From Phormidium tenue FACHB-1050 (lineage in GTDB: Bacteria > Cyanobacteriota > Cyanobacteriia > Pseudanabaenales > Pseudanabaenaceae): a DNA stretch of 64,000 nucleotides. Both the position numbers and the translations under genes were made by a program. Shown one piece after another: positions 31,400 to 41,669 of the stretch. The DNA lies in assembly GCF_014696925.1 (NCBI RefSeq), contig NZ_JACJQY010000003.1:174126-238125 (forward strand), in the 5' to 3' direction. The first letter of the stretch is position 1, and each line of letters begins with the position of its first letter. The notes beneath the pieces are model-generated. The model was not told the DNA's origin and searched no databases. It saw only the letters and a list, made by a program, of their open reading frames with translations.

Positions 31400-32979
31400 T
31401 AGTTAGGTATCGTTGCTGGTTCTAAACCTGTGGCTTTTCCAAATTTGCGAAGGCGATCGCTTTCGGGTTCCATCCATGAGTAGACAAAGTGACTAATGCA
31501 ATTAATCTTTGGTTGTCTAGCAAGGATAGCTCGCGTTTGAATCTCAAAGCTAGGATGTCCATCAAAGCCCTGTCCCCAAGTTCCCGCTAAAACTGGACAA
31601 ACTAAAGTCTCAGGTGCAGATTGGCGGACAACCTCAGCGACCTGTTCCGCAACACATTGACCATCATCACATAGGGCATAGGTCATTGGATGACGCTCCA
31701 TGAATTTGGGGAAACGATCCCATGGTTGCATTTTAGGATCGAACCGACCTGCCTCAGTACGATTGCCCCCAGGGAAGAAAACTGTACCAATCGGCATATT
31801 ATTTTGCTGAAGTGGAATGGTAACTGCATTCACAAAATTAATCACCCCTTGATAGGCGTGGTTAGTGGCGATATTCCAAAGAAGTCTCTTCGTGATCGTG
31901 GCAGTTTCTCTAGGGTTTTTAATATTAGTCGGTTGCACTTTGATTGCTTCCGTCATTTTCTTCTCAGTCTGAATCACATCATCAGCCGTGAGATCCCCAT
32001 TCTGGAGATAGAGCGCCATTAGCTCGCGCACATTTTTATTGTCAATGCTATTGAGCAAAGCCGATCGCGAAGATTGTCCATGAATCCAAAGTTGTTTGAC
32101 GTTATTGATCAATTCACCTGTGGAATTAGTGGGATAGCGCACGTAGTCAAATACCATCCCGTCAGGATTGCGTTTCATCAAAGCTTTGACTACGGCTGTT
32201 AGATCGGCTTTGGCGATCGCACTATAGGGATCAGCAAATAAATGATCAACTTCATAGGCATCTTCATAAAAAGCACGTCCATTACTAACCATGTTGCGAT
32301 CAAAATTGGTATTGGCAATACTATTTTCCCCTCTACCATTAAGTGCTAAGGCTCCTGAACGCCCCTTGATTTCGCTATAGCCATAGCCAAAATTCATCGT
32401 AAATGACCAACCATAAACTTTGATGCCCCGTTCTCTGCCGATCTCGATTGCTCGTTGCCATAGATCATAATCCGCAGGCACTTCCCCCGACTTAACCGCT
32501 TCCTCCATCACCGATCGCCAAGGTGTTGGATTATCAGCAACAGGTAGTAAGACGCGACCATCATAGAAAACTTCGACAAAAACTTGGTTATAGCCACGAT
32601 TTGCCATTTTGTCGAAAACATCCTCCAAAACGCCTGACTTAACATCATTGGGATATAGCCTTACCCAAGTGGCTTGCGTTTGGGGTTTGCTGCGATCGCG
32701 ACAGGCTTGTAATTCTGACTTATGTTTTTGGACAATAGCCTGATATTGCGATTGAGCAGTAGAGTTACTAGGGTTTATGACTAAAGCTGATTTTCGTAAT
32801 TCATGTTTTCGCAAGATTTCCGCCTTGCTCACATCACAGGTAGGGTTGCCCCACAGGATTTTATCTGGTAGAGATCCCGCGATCGCTTTCCCTGTCAAAG
32901 CTGTGCTTAAAACCGTAAGAGAGGCGATCGTCAACAAATTAAATTTATTGATCTTGCTTAAATTTCTTTTGTATTTCAT
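31399..32979 (-). CDS. Glycosyl hydrolase-like (GH10-like, YddW-type) family protein
   Basis: 526-aa ORF; TWVRLYPNDVKSGVLEDVFDKMANRGYNQVFVEVFYDGRVLLPVADNPTPW...GIKVYGWSFTMNFGY...VVKALMKRNPDGMVFDYVRYP. Confidence 0.8.
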   Translation of the reverse strand: MKYKRNLSKINKFNLLTIASLTVLSTALTGKAIAGSLPDKILWGNPTCDVSKAEILRKHELRKSALVINPSNSTAQSQYQAIVQKHKSELQACRDRSKPQTQATWVRLYPNDVKSGVLEDVFDKMANRGYNQVFVEVFYDGRVLLPVADNPTPWRSVMEEAVKSGEVPADYDLWQRAIEIGRERGIKVYGWSFTMNFGYGYSEIKGRSGALALNGRGENSIANTNFDRNMVSNGRAFYEDAYEVDHLFADPYSAIAKADLTAVVKALMKRNPDGMVFDYVRYPTNSTGELINNVKQLWIHGQSSRSALLNSIDNKNVRELMALYLQNGDLTADDVIQTEKKMTEAIKVQPTNIKNPRETATITKRLLWNIATNHAYQGVINFVNAVTIPLQQNNMPIGTVFFPGGNRTEAGRFDPKMQPWDRFPKFMERHPMTYALCDDGQCVAEQVAEVVRQSAPETLVCPVLAGTWGQGFDGHPSFEIQTRAILARQPKINCISHFVYSWMEPESDRLRKFGKATGLEPATIPN

Positions 32980-33028
32980 AGACTAAAAAATGGTAATCCC
33001 AGTAATTGAAGGGAGACTGCTCAGAAAT

Positions 33029-33205
33029 AGTACCAAAACAAAAAATGGCGTAGCTATTTTTTGTTTTTAAACCCTTACTGGGTTTGGTTTTAACTCACAA
33101 AAGTATGACAACCCTTTTGTTACAGTGCTTTGCGCTCAGGCTCAAACCAAGAAATTTTTTGAAAGGGTTGCAAAGCAACCCTTTCAAAAAATTTCTTGTG
33201 GTACG
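33029..33205. repeat. Composite repeat, M2 inverted then M1
   Basis: ccaaaacaaaaaatggcgtagctattttttgtttttaaacccttactgggtttggtttt... then ttacagtgctttgcgct...aagaaattttttgaaagggttgcaaagcaaccctttcaaaaaatttctt. Confidence 0.75.
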
Positions 33206-33318
33206 TTTGATCGAAAATTGCTGTAATTGCTATAAATCCTATACTATCCGCGTTTTCATAGACGAACTTGGCTTAACAATGTGGCACACTGACAAGTGTA
33301 TTTCATGACCGCTTCACC

Positions 33319-34473
33319 ATGCTTCACAACCCTGCCAGATTTAAGCCTAGTCCCATCGAAGATGATTCTGAAGAAAATGATGATGAATTGGAATTTTATG
33401 ACTTCAATGAACCCGAACCAGGCAGTCCACCTGGAACGCTGATCATTGATGAAGACTCGGCTATTCCCAATATCTTTTTGATTGATTACAACGCCGATGA
33501 AGCTCTCGGAGTTCAGCTTGCTACGCCCGAAGATTGCTTTCCTTATCTAGATAGCCACTCAGTCTCATGGGTGGACGTACAAGGCTTGGGGTCTGAGGAG
33601 GTCTTGAAACGTCTAGGTAAAGTGTTTGGACTCCATGAGCTTGTATTAGAAGACATTGTTAATATTCCGCAGCGTCCCAAGGTTGAGAGTTTTGAGGATC
33701 AGGAATTGATCATCTTGCACATGGTGACTAGTCGTGAAGATGGTCGGGGTTTTTATGATGAGCAGGTAAGTTTAATCTTAGGCAAAAACTACATTCTCAC
33801 CGTCCAAGAAGAACCCGAAAATGATGTATTTGAGCCAATTCGTCAGCGCATCCATCGCAATCGTGGGGTAATTCGATCGCAAAAGGCTGATTATCTTGCC
33901 TATGCTCTAATTGATGCGATCGTTGATGGGTTTTTCCCTGTGCTAGAGGACTACGGCGAACGTCTCGAAGATTTGCAGGATGAAGTGGTGGAAAATCCCA
34001 CCCGCCAAACTCTCGATAAAATCCATAAAATCAAGCGTGAACTTTTGTTACTCCGTCGTGCAATTTGGCCGCAGCGAGACGCAATTAATTCTCTAATTCG
34101 CGAAGAAAGCCCTTTGATTGATCGCGAGGTAAGAGTTTTCTTGCGAGACTGCTATGACCATACGGTACAGGTAATGGACATGGTTGAGACCTATCGCGAA
34201 CTTGCCGCCAACTTGATGGATATTTACCTATCATCTTTGAGTAATAGCACCAACGAGATCATGCGCTTCTTGACTGTCATCTCAACGGTATTTATTCCTC
34301 TTACTTTCGTGTCGGGAGTCTATGGGATGAACTTTGATACAGATATTCCATGGAATATGCCTGAATTAAAGATGCCATTGGGATATCCTTTCTTTTGGCT
34401 GGTGATCATGTCTATTTCTGGTGGATTGCTATTTTACTTTTGGAAAAAAGGCTGGCTATTTAGTCCAAAATAA
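33319..34473 (+). CDS. corA: Magnesium/cobalt transporter CorA
   Basis: 384-aa ORF ending with two TM helices and the YGMNFD motif. Confidence 0.96.
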   Translation: MLHNPARFKPSPIEDDSEENDDELEFYDFNEPEPGSPPGTLIIDEDSAIPNIFLIDYNADEALGVQLATPEDCFPYLDSHSVSWVDVQGLGSEEVLKRLGKVFGLHELVLEDIVNIPQRPKVESFEDQELIILHMVTSREDGRGFYDEQVSLILGKNYILTVQEEPENDVFEPIRQRIHRNRGVIRSQKADYLAYALIDAIVDGFFPVLEDYGERLEDLQDEVVENPTRQTLDKIHKIKRELLLLRRAIWPQRDAINSLIREESPLIDREVRVFLRDCYDHTVQVMDMVETYRELAANLMDIYLSSLSNSTNEIMRFLTVISTVFIPLTFVSGVYGMNFDTDIPWNMPELKMPLGYPFFWLVIMSISGGLLFYFWKKGWLFSPK

Positions 34474-34552
34474 CGACAGAATCACGGATTATAGCTTTTG
34501 AGCTAAAATATTACTTAAATCCTAGTCAAAACAACTTACTAAAACCTGAGAT

Positions 34553-34738
34553 ATGTCTACTCCTGAAGCTTTAAAAGAAAGATTTGTGGCGATCGCTAGC
34601 AAGCGTGAATTATTGGTGCAATTGTCTCTCAAAGATAATTTGGGTAGCTTGAGCATTGATGTGATCCAAGCCTTAGAAGAACTTGATGATCTCTTGATTG
34701 AAATCAGAAAGATCTTCCCTGATTGGCAACAGGACTAG
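34553..34738 (+). CDS. Small hypothetical protein
   Basis: 61-aa ORF between corA and a CocE-like gene with short spacing. Confidence 0.55.
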   Translation: MSTPEALKERFVAIASKRELLVQLSLKDNLGSLSIDVIQALEELDDLLIEIRKIFPDWQQD

Positions 34739-34747
34739 GATATCTCC

Positions 34748-36427
34748 ATGCCTCCTAAATTAACTTCATTCCATTCTCAAGTTAATGTCCAGCGTCAAGT
34801 CAAGATCCCCATGCGCGATCGCCTTAACTTGACGGCTGATATTTATCGCCCCAAAAACGTTGATACGCCTTTGCCAGTGTTATTGATGCGCTTGCCCTAT
34901 GGTCGAGCGATCGCCTCTAGTTGCACCTATGCTCATCCCAGTTGGTATGCCAGCCAAGGCTATATTGTCGTGATCCAAGATGTGCGTGGTTGTGGTACTT
35001 CTGATGGTGAGTTCTATCCATTTGTCAGTGAATATGATGATGGATTTGACACAGTGGAATGGTGTGCAAAGGAACTAGAAGGCAGTAGTGGCAAGGTGGG
35101 AATGTATGGATTTTCCTATCAGGGGGTAACTCAATTTCAAGCGGCTGTAAAGCAACCTGAAGGACTTGTGACGATCTGTCCGACTATGGCAACGGCGGAT
35201 TTGTATCATGGTTGGTTTTATTTTGGTGGTGCGCTTTGTCTAGACTTTGACCTAGGTTGGGCTTTGCAATTGGCGCAAAATCGAGCATGGTATTTAAAGC
35301 AAGAACCACAAGCAACGAAGCTTTTTGAAGCCCAAAAGCAGGTCTCTAAATGGTTAGAGACTGTGCCATTAAGTGAAATAGAACTATTTAAGAATGAATC
35401 CTTTGGAGATTTCGGAAGATTCTTTTTTGATTGGATTGGGAATCAGCAAGCTGATGATCAATATTGGCAACAGCTAAATCCTCTCAGTTATTTTGATCGC
35501 TATGATTTGCCTGCTTTACACATTGCGGGATGGGCAGATATTTTCATTGAGGCGACGATTAACACCTACCACCAAGCCAAATATGCAACGACAAAACCAC
35601 AGCATCTAGTAGTTGCACCTTGGCAGCATATGCCTTGGCTACCGAAAGTTGGCGAGCTTGATTTTGGTGAAGCGGCTGTTTCTAAAATTGATCAATTGCA
35701 AGTGGATTGGTTTGATTTTTGGTTAAAAGAGATTGATAACGGAATCTGCGATCGCGCTCCCGTTCAAATGTTTTTTATGGGCAAAAATCAGTGGCTAGAT
35801 TTACCAGAATTCCCGAAAGATACTCGCACCAAAGTATTCTATCTTACTTCCCAAAAACAACTAATCGAACAATCACCAATCACCAATCACCAACTACCCG
35901 ATATCTATGTCTACGATCCCCGCAATCCTAACCCTACTACTCCCTACGGATTCTACGATCAGCGCAATGTGCATCATCGTTGGGATGTATTGGTTTATGA
36001 GAGTGCAGAACTGGATGAAGAGATAGCGATCGCAGGTATTCCCGAATTTGTTCTCTATGCAGCTACTACTGCTCCTGATACTGATTGGGTAATTAAGCTC
36101 TTAGATATTTATCCAGATGGTAAACAAATGCTGGTATCGATGGGTGTTTTACGAGCGAAATTCCGTAAATCATGGACTGAGCCTGAATGGATCGAGTCTG
36201 ATGTGGTGAATGAATATCGGATTAAATTACGTCCAACCTGTCAAAATTTTGCTCAAGGACATCGGATTGGGATAGCGATCGCCAGTTCAGCTTTTCCTGC
36301 GATCGAGCGACATTCTAATACACAGAAGTTACCGTCAGAGGCGACAGTCAGTGACTTGGTGGAGGCAACGCAGCAAATTTTTTATGGTGCGGAATATCCT
36401 TCCCATTTACAACTACCCATAAAATAA
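34748..36427 (+). CDS. CocE/NonD family X-Pro dipeptidyl-peptidase-like hydrolase
   Basis: 559-aa ORF; VKIPMRDRLNLTADIYRP, VIQDVRGCGTSDGEFYPF, GKVGMYGFSYQGVTQ (catalytic Ser region), C-terminal jelly-roll. Confidence 0.93.
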   Translation: MPPKLTSFHSQVNVQRQVKIPMRDRLNLTADIYRPKNVDTPLPVLLMRLPYGRAIASSCTYAHPSWYASQGYIVVIQDVRGCGTSDGEFYPFVSEYDDGFDTVEWCAKELEGSSGKVGMYGFSYQGVTQFQAAVKQPEGLVTICPTMATADLYHGWFYFGGALCLDFDLGWALQLAQNRAWYLKQEPQATKLFEAQKQVSKWLETVPLSEIELFKNESFGDFGRFFFDWIGNQQADDQYWQQLNPLSYFDRYDLPALHIAGWADIFIEATINTYHQAKYATTKPQHLVVAPWQHMPWLPKVGELDFGEAAVSKIDQLQVDWFDFWLKEIDNGICDRAPVQMFFMGKNQWLDLPEFPKDTRTKVFYLTSQKQLIEQSPITNHQLPDIYVYDPRNPNPTTPYGFYDQRNVHHRWDVLVYESAELDEEIAIAGIPEFVLYAATTAPDTDWVIKLLDIYPDGKQMLVSMGVLRAKFRKSWTEPEWIESDVVNEYRIKLRPTCQNFAQGHRIGIAIASSAFPAIERHSNTQKLPSEATVSDLVEATQQIFYGAEYPSHLQLPIK

Positions 36428-36436
36428 AAATTCACC

Positions 36437-36600
36437 TTACGCAGATAGAATTCCTGCTATCGCTAAGGTTTGGGGCTGGCACGGGGGCGCAGCCCCTACA
36501 GAACATTTAATTATTGCAGGTAGGGGCAATCCCCCCGTGGTTGCCCTGCTTGGCTGGCGACAAGAGATTCTTGGTTTAACTTGCGGTGTAAGCCCGCCAC
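36437..36600 (-). repeat. Diverged copy of the gggcaaccacggggggattgcccctac MITE-like repeat
   Basis: Reverse complement shares ~75 bp core (36474-36549) with 47228-47301. Confidence 0.7.
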
Positions 36601-36953
36601 CCACCATAGGAAGTAATTTCTTTTTGCCCTTCACATAAAAATGGTTCGCCAAGAACGCCCAAAACTTCTTGTCCATTGGCTAAAACAATTTTGCCAATAC
36701 ATAGCCCAGCAGGCTCAGACAATAAAATTGCACCCAAAGCATCGGGAGTAACTGACCAAATCTCTAAAGCGATCGCTTGTCCATTTTCGCTAACACGTAA
36801 CATCGCAGGATGGCGATCAGCGATCGACCAAAGTCGATATATAGGTGCAGTTATGTCTTCTCTTACAAATACTGCCCCCACTTTCTGCAAGTTACCATTC
36901 AGCTCCAGTCCGCGCATTAAAGTTCCATTTACGGCAAAATCAATCATCTGCAT
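36576..36953 (-). CDS. Stand-alone allophanate hydrolase C-terminal-like domain protein
   Basis: 125-aa ORF; MRGLELNGNLQKVGAVFVREDITAPIYRLWSIADRHPAMLRV...ITSYGGWRAY resembles the C-terminal domain of allophanate hydrolase. Confidence 0.75.
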   Translation of the reverse strand: MQMIDFAVNGTLMRGLELNGNLQKVGAVFVREDITAPIYRLWSIADRHPAMLRVSENGQAIALEIWSVTPDALGAILLSEPAGLCIGKIVLANGQEVLGVLGEPFLCEGQKEITSYGGWRAYTAS

Positions 36954-37002
36954 AATTTTTTAGTGTAGTAATTGTGGATAGCGCTTTGCGCTGTCTACTC
37001 CA

Positions 37003-38478
37003 TTAGTTTTTGGTTTGAGCAACGAGATAGATGCGATCGCTTAACTGCCTCAACAACTGGGCGATATCACCATCAGTTGATTGCAACTGAGCGACCTTTT
37101 CGCAACTATACATCACCGTTGTATGGTCTTTACCACCTACTGCTTCACCAATTTTGGGCAAGCTGAGATTTGTATGCTGACGCATGAGATACATCACATA
37201 CTGACGGGCTTGGCTGATTTCTCTGCGGCGTGAATTCCCTAATAGATCGGCTAAATCGATATTCAGCATTTCCGTAACTACGCTCAAAACCATCTCGGCA
37301 GATACTTCTACAGGTTCTTTGGGAGGATTGAGAACTGGTGCAACATTTTCCACCGTCATCGGCAATCCCGAAATCGAGATATAGGCAACAGTTCGCACTA
37401 ATGCTCCTTCCAATTCGCGAATATTAGAAGTATAGCTAGCGGCAATGTAATGGAGGACATCGGCAGGGATTTTGAGATGATCGTATTCAGCTTTCTTTTG
37501 TAAGATTGCCATGCGCGTCTCCAAATCTGGAACTTGAATATCCGCAATCAATCCCATCGAGAATCGTGAACAAAGTCGTTCTTGCAAACGCGGAATCTGA
37601 GCAGGTGGGCGATCGCTGGCTAATACGATTTGTTTACCAGTTTCGTAAAGCGTATTAAAAGTATGGAAAAACTCCTCCTGAGTATATTCCTTACCTTCGA
37701 TAAATTGAATGTCATCAACTATCAACATATCGATCTCGCGATACAGTTCCCGAAATCGCTGCATACTATCTTTGCGAATTGCCGAAATTAGATCGTTAGT
37801 GAACTGCTCTGTCGATACATAGGCGATTCTTGCTTTCGGTTCGATTTCTAGACGGTAATGGGCGATCGCTTGCATCAGATGGGTCTTGCCTAAGCCCACA
37901 CCACCGCATAAAAACAAAGGATTAAACTCACGCCCTGGGGACTCGGACACGGCAAGCGCCGCTGCATGAGCCATGCGATTGGTGGAACCAACTACAAAAC
38001 GATTGAAATTGTATTTAGCATTGAGGTTGCTAGGACGTGGTACGTGACCATTGCTATCTGATGACTGAGGACTTTGGGCATTATTGAGCGTGGTAGGAAT
38101 TGCCGCCGCCATTGCGTGAACTGCCTCCGCTGCGATCGCCGTTTCCAGCATCCCATCTTGACTAATCTCAGCACCATCAAGATTAAGATTTAGCTCAGGT
38201 TGACCCGTAGGCGGTTCACTGCTTGGAGCTGCCTCAATATGAATTTCTACTGGATAGCCAAGGATTTCCGTGACTGCATCCGTAATATTTTGAACGTAAT
38301 ATTTATGCAGCCAATTTTTAGCAAAAATTGAGGGCGTGCGAATAGTCAAGCGATCAGCCGTAAGCTCATCAGCCACAACTGTCTTAATCCATCCTTCATA
38401 GGTTGGACGGCTAAGTTGGCTTTCAAGCAGTTCGAGAACTTGATTCCAGAGGGTTTCTAAGGAAATATCAACAGACAT
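37003..38478 (-). CDS. dnaA: Chromosomal replication initiator protein
   Basis: 491-aa [81 protein letters not shown]. Confidence 0.97.
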   Translation of the reverse strand: MSVDISLETLWNQVLELLESQLSRPTYEGWIKTVVADELTADRLTIRTPSIFAKNWLHKYYVQNITDAVTEILGYPVEIHIEAAPSSEPPTGQPELNLNLDGAEISQDGMLETAIAAEAVHAMAAAIPTTLNNAQSPQSSDSNGHVPRPSNLNAKYNFNRFVVGSTNRMAHAAALAVSESPGREFNPLFLCGGVGLGKTHLMQAIAHYRLEIEPKARIAYVSTEQFTNDLISAIRKDSMQRFRELYREIDMLIVDDIQFIEGKEYTQEEFFHTFNTLYETGKQIVLASDRPPAQIPRLQERLCSRFSMGLIADIQVPDLETRMAILQKKAEYDHLKIPADVLHYIAASYTSNIRELEGALVRTVAYISISGLPMTVENVAPVLNPPKEPVEVSAEMVLSVVTEMLNIDLADLLGNSRRREISQARQYVMYLMRQHTNLSLPKIGEAVGGKDHTTVMYSCEKVAQLQSTDGDIAQLLRQLSDRIYLVAQTKN

Positions 38479-38562
38479 CGTTGGTTGTGGTCAAGAGGGC
38501 TAACGGCGGATCACGATCTTATCGCGTGTATTAAAATTTTGGAGAATTACTTAATTGACTTA

Positions 38563-39645
38563 ATGAATATTCTGCGGAATGACTACACAAGCTCCAGATC
38601 AAAATCTCAGTCTAACTCTAGAGCGCGAATAGCTCTCACTATAGGCGATCCCGCAGGAATTGGTACGGAAATCATTCTAAAATCTCTTGCCGATCGCCAT
38701 TTATTAGGACTGGATACAACGTTTACAGTTTTTGGCGATCGCCGCTATCTAGGGGAAACCTATGATTTGTTGAGAAATCATAACAATTTATTGATGGCTG
38801 ATCCTGACAGCATAGAGATTGTCGATATCTGCACTAATGAGGAGATTTCTTTAGGAATTGGCAATCGCGCAAGTGGGGCAGCTAGTTTTGCTTATCTTGA
38901 TGCTGCGATCGCCCAAACTCTCTCAGGGAATTTTGATGCGATCGTTACCGCACCAATCGCTAAGTCAGCATGGAAACAAGCGGGGCATGACTATGCAGGA
39001 CAGACTGAGTTATTGGCTGAGCGGAGCCAAGTTGATGATTTTGGGATGTTGTTTGTGGGTAAATCCCCTCATACAGACTGGGTGTTTCGTACTTTGCTAG
39101 CAACGGTGCATATTCCTTTGAGCGAAGTCACCAAGCAACTTACACCAGAGTTAATCGAGCAGAAATTAGAATTACTACGCCGATCGCTATTACAGGATTT
39201 CGGGATTACAAATCCACGGATTGCCATATCGGGGATCAATCCCCATAGTGGTGAACAGGGACAACTAGGGCGCGAGGAGAGGGACTGGTTACAGCCGTTA
39301 ATAGATCGCTATCGTCAGCAACACCCCAACGCCCAAGTTACAAACCCAATTCCACCCGATACGATGTGGATCAATCCTGCCAAGGCTTGGAGCGATCGCG
39401 ATCGGGCGCATCTTGGGTATGACGCTTATCTTGCTATGTACCACGATCAGGGTTTAATTCCCGTTAAGCTCTTAGCCTTTGATCGGGCTGTGAATACCAC
39501 AATTGGGTTGCCCTTTGTTCGCACATCACCCGATCATGGTACAGCCTTTGATATTTCTGGCAAAGGTATTGCCGATCCTGCTAGTACGATCGAGGCGATC
39601 CTCCTTGCGGTCGAACTCGCAAACGTTCGTAAGGGCAATTCATGA
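38563..39645 (+). CDS. pdxA: 4-hydroxythreonine-4-phosphate dehydrogenase
   Basis: ORF 38485-39645; [84 protein letters not shown]. Start 38563 preferred. Confidence 0.95.
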   Translation: MNILRNDYTSSRSKSQSNSRARIALTIGDPAGIGTEIILKSLADRHLLGLDTTFTVFGDRRYLGETYDLLRNHNNLLMADPDSIEIVDICTNEEISLGIGNRASGAASFAYLDAAIAQTLSGNFDAIVTAPIAKSAWKQAGHDYAGQTELLAERSQVDDFGMLFVGKSPHTDWVFRTLLATVHIPLSEVTKQLTPELIEQKLELLRRSLLQDFGITNPRIAISGINPHSGEQGQLGREERDWLQPLIDRYRQQHPNAQVTNPIPPDTMWINPAKAWSDRDRAHLGYDAYLAMYHDQGLIPVKLLAFDRAVNTTIGLPFVRTSPDHGTAFDISGKGIADPASTIEAILLAVELANVRKGNS

Positions 39646-39660
39646 ATTGCCCTTACGAAC
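39625..39660. repeat. 36-bp perfect loopless palindrome overlapping the pdxA stop codon
   Basis: gttcgtaagggcaattca|tgaattgcccttacgaac; left half encodes VRKGNS, TGA stop starts the right half. Confidence 0.88.
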
Positions 39661-39661
39661 A

Positions 39662-39696
39662 AAAAAAGAGGCGGCGCTTTGCGCCGCCTCTTTTTT
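39662..39696. terminator. Bidirectional terminator between pdxA and rplI
   Basis: aaaaaagaggcggcgctttgcgccgcctctttttt. Confidence 0.88.
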
Positions 39697-39703
39697 GGGA
39701 TGA

Positions 39704-40165
39704 TTATTCAGGAATAACTTGAATTTTGATCGTTGCGGTGACTTCAGCATGAAGCTTGATCGAAACATCAAAAGTACCTGTTTGATTAATTTCAGGAATT
39801 GTAATGTCGCGGTGATCGATTTCTAGCATCGACTTTGCGGTAATCAACTGAGCAACTTCGCGATCGGTCACAGTACCGAAAATTGCATTACCTTCGCCGA
39901 CTTTTTTCTTAATAATAAAGCCACCAATAGTTGATAATGCGGTCTTACGGCTTTCTGCTTCTTGACGAATAGCGATCAAGCGTTGACGCTCAACTTCCTT
40001 ACGTCTTTCAACTTCTTTAACAACACCTGAGGTAGCACGAATAGCTAAACCTTGAGGTATGAGGAAATTTTGGGCATAGCCAGGCTTTACAGCTACTAAA
40101 TCGCCAAGTTTGCCTAATTTTGTAACATTTTTGGTCAGCATGACCTGCAAATTACTCTTTGCCAT
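39704..40165 (-). CDS. rplI: 50S ribosomal protein L9
   Basis: 153-aa ORF; VMLTKNVTKLGKLGDLVAVKPGYAQNFLIPQGLA. Confidence 0.96.
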   Translation of the reverse strand: MAKSNLQVMLTKNVTKLGKLGDLVAVKPGYAQNFLIPQGLAIRATSGVVKEVERRKEVERQRLIAIRQEAESRKTALSTIGGFIIKKKVGEGNAIFGTVTDREVAQLITAKSMLEIDHRDITIPEINQTGTFDVSIKLHAEVTATIKIQVIPE

Positions 40166-40375
40166 GTGCTTTTGACTCTTACTCGTTTAAAAGATAGATG
40201 TACATCTGAGGGATTGCGGCTACGGCGCAGTCTCACAGCTATGATGAGAATTACTACTAGCTATGGTCAAACAACGAAGTTAGAACTAATATAGATACAT
40301 TAGAATTTACGGTTTTAACCAGACTTTCTAGTATAGCGAAAAAACTGGCTTTGTAGACTCTACAAAAAATTTACG

Positions 40376-41500
40376 ATGCAGCGTTGGCAGTTATTCAAAA
40401 TCTCTAGGCAAATTTTGCCGCTTCTGGCCTTATCTTTAGCGGTCGTAGTTCTGCCTAGTTGCACAATTAATCAGCCTCCTAAACCTTTTAGTTCTGAGGC
40501 TTTACCGACCGAAGCGATCGCCGAAATTAGTGAAATTCGCAGCTTCCCTGTGCGCGTTAGGTATGTTAACTCCACATCCGCAAGACCTGCGACTGTGGGT
40601 GTGCCACTTAAGGTAAATGAAAGCGTTAGCACCGAAGACTCCTCAACGGCTCAAGTGACCTTACGCAGTGGGGCGATTATCAGAATTGGCGGAAAATCAA
40701 GCTTAACCCTCAAACCACAGAATCAAGTTGAATTTACATCTGGGCGTTTAGTGGCTTGGGCAGCTAGCGATCGCAAATCTCCAGCCCAAGTCCAAACCCC
40801 CTTTGGCGAAATTTCTAGCAACGATGGCACGGTGTATCTAGAAATTCCACCTAAGGCGGCGGAAGATCGGCGGGTGATTGCGCTTGATGGCACTGTAACT
40901 GTCTTACTCAAAAGCACATCAGAAATTGTCACCCTTGGCAAAGGCGAAGAAATTAGGATCAAAGCCGATGGTAAAGCTTCAGCCCCAAAACGCATTGACA
41001 AAGAAAGTATTGACAAACGGATTGCGAATAATGCTTTGATTTTTGGATTTAGTACCCAGTTGGCAAGTTTGCCGCAAATTACCTCGGAATTTGGGGTGAC
41101 AGCGACGGTCAAGGAAGCAAGTACGATTGAGTTTCGCCGTGCTGACTTACCTAAACCCACTGAAAATCCCAATCGCAATAAAGTTACTTATAATTCAAGC
41201 CCAGCCGCAAATAGCGATCGCAATGATCGCCGTGAAGAACCACCTGCACCCAGACGTGAAGAACCAACAGCTGCTAGGACGGAACCTGCTGTTCCACAAG
41301 CAAACTCCAACAACCCTGCTCCAGCCAACAATAATGCTCCAGAACCAGTAAGGACAGAGCCGACACCTGTAACTAACAATCCTGTGGCAACACCGATAGA
41401 GCCACCACCTGCACAACCTGCGCCCTTAGAGCCACCACCTCAGCCAGTTCAACCTGAGATCCCTGCACCCGCACCCGTAGCTCCAGAGCCAAAACCATAG
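40376..41500 (+). CDS. FecR-like domain lipoprotein with Pro-rich C-terminus
   Basis: 374-aa ORF; lipobox-like LPSCTI, FecR-like core (STAQVTLRSGAIIRIGGKSSLTLKPQNQVEFTSGRLVAWA), proline-rich tail. Confidence 0.75.
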   Translation: MQRWQLFKISRQILPLLALSLAVVVLPSCTINQPPKPFSSEALPTEAIAEISEIRSFPVRVRYVNSTSARPATVGVPLKVNESVSTEDSSTAQVTLRSGAIIRIGGKSSLTLKPQNQVEFTSGRLVAWAASDRKSPAQVQTPFGEISSNDGTVYLEIPPKAAEDRRVIALDGTVTVLLKSTSEIVTLGKGEEIRIKADGKASAPKRIDKESIDKRIANNALIFGFSTQLASLPQITSEFGVTATVKEASTIEFRRADLPKPTENPNRNKVTYNSSPAANSDRNDRREEPPAPRREEPTAARTEPAVPQANSNNPAPANNNAPEPVRTEPTPVTNNPVATPIEPPPAQPAPLEPPPQPVQPEIPAPAPVAPEPKP

Positions 41501-41582
41501 GGTTAAAGGTGGCGCTTCGTGCCACCTTTAACCCAAAATAGTAATGGCGGCGCTTCGCGCCGCCATTACTATTTTGGGTTTT
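41500..41582. repeat. Two overlapping palindromes, the second a 55-bp family member (41528-41582)
   Basis: gggttaaaggtggcgcttcgtgccacctttaaccc shares its last AACCC with aacccaaaatagtaatggcggcgcttcgcgccgccattactattttgggtt. Confidence 0.82.
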
Positions 41583-41669
41583 ATAGAGGATGTCTAAAAT
41601 TGATGTGGCGATCGCAATCTCTTGTGTTAACATCTGACCCTTAAAAGAGCATAAATAGCGACTCGACTA

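Noticed and set aside
36437-36676. ORF 36437-36676 (-) and 47181-47408 (+), with NRATTGGLPLP-like peptides
   Set aside because: They translate the MITE-like repeat itself; similar peptides arise from this repeat in any frame, so a protein is unlikely.
36954-37002. Possible DnaA box (TTGTGGATAG) beside dnaA suggesting an origin
   Set aside because: A single imperfect box within a repeat-like hairpin; no cluster of boxes or adjacent dnaN.
41195-41633. Alternate-frame ORFs in the Pro-rich end of the FecR-like gene
   Set aside because: Low-complexity CCN codons naturally leave other frames open.
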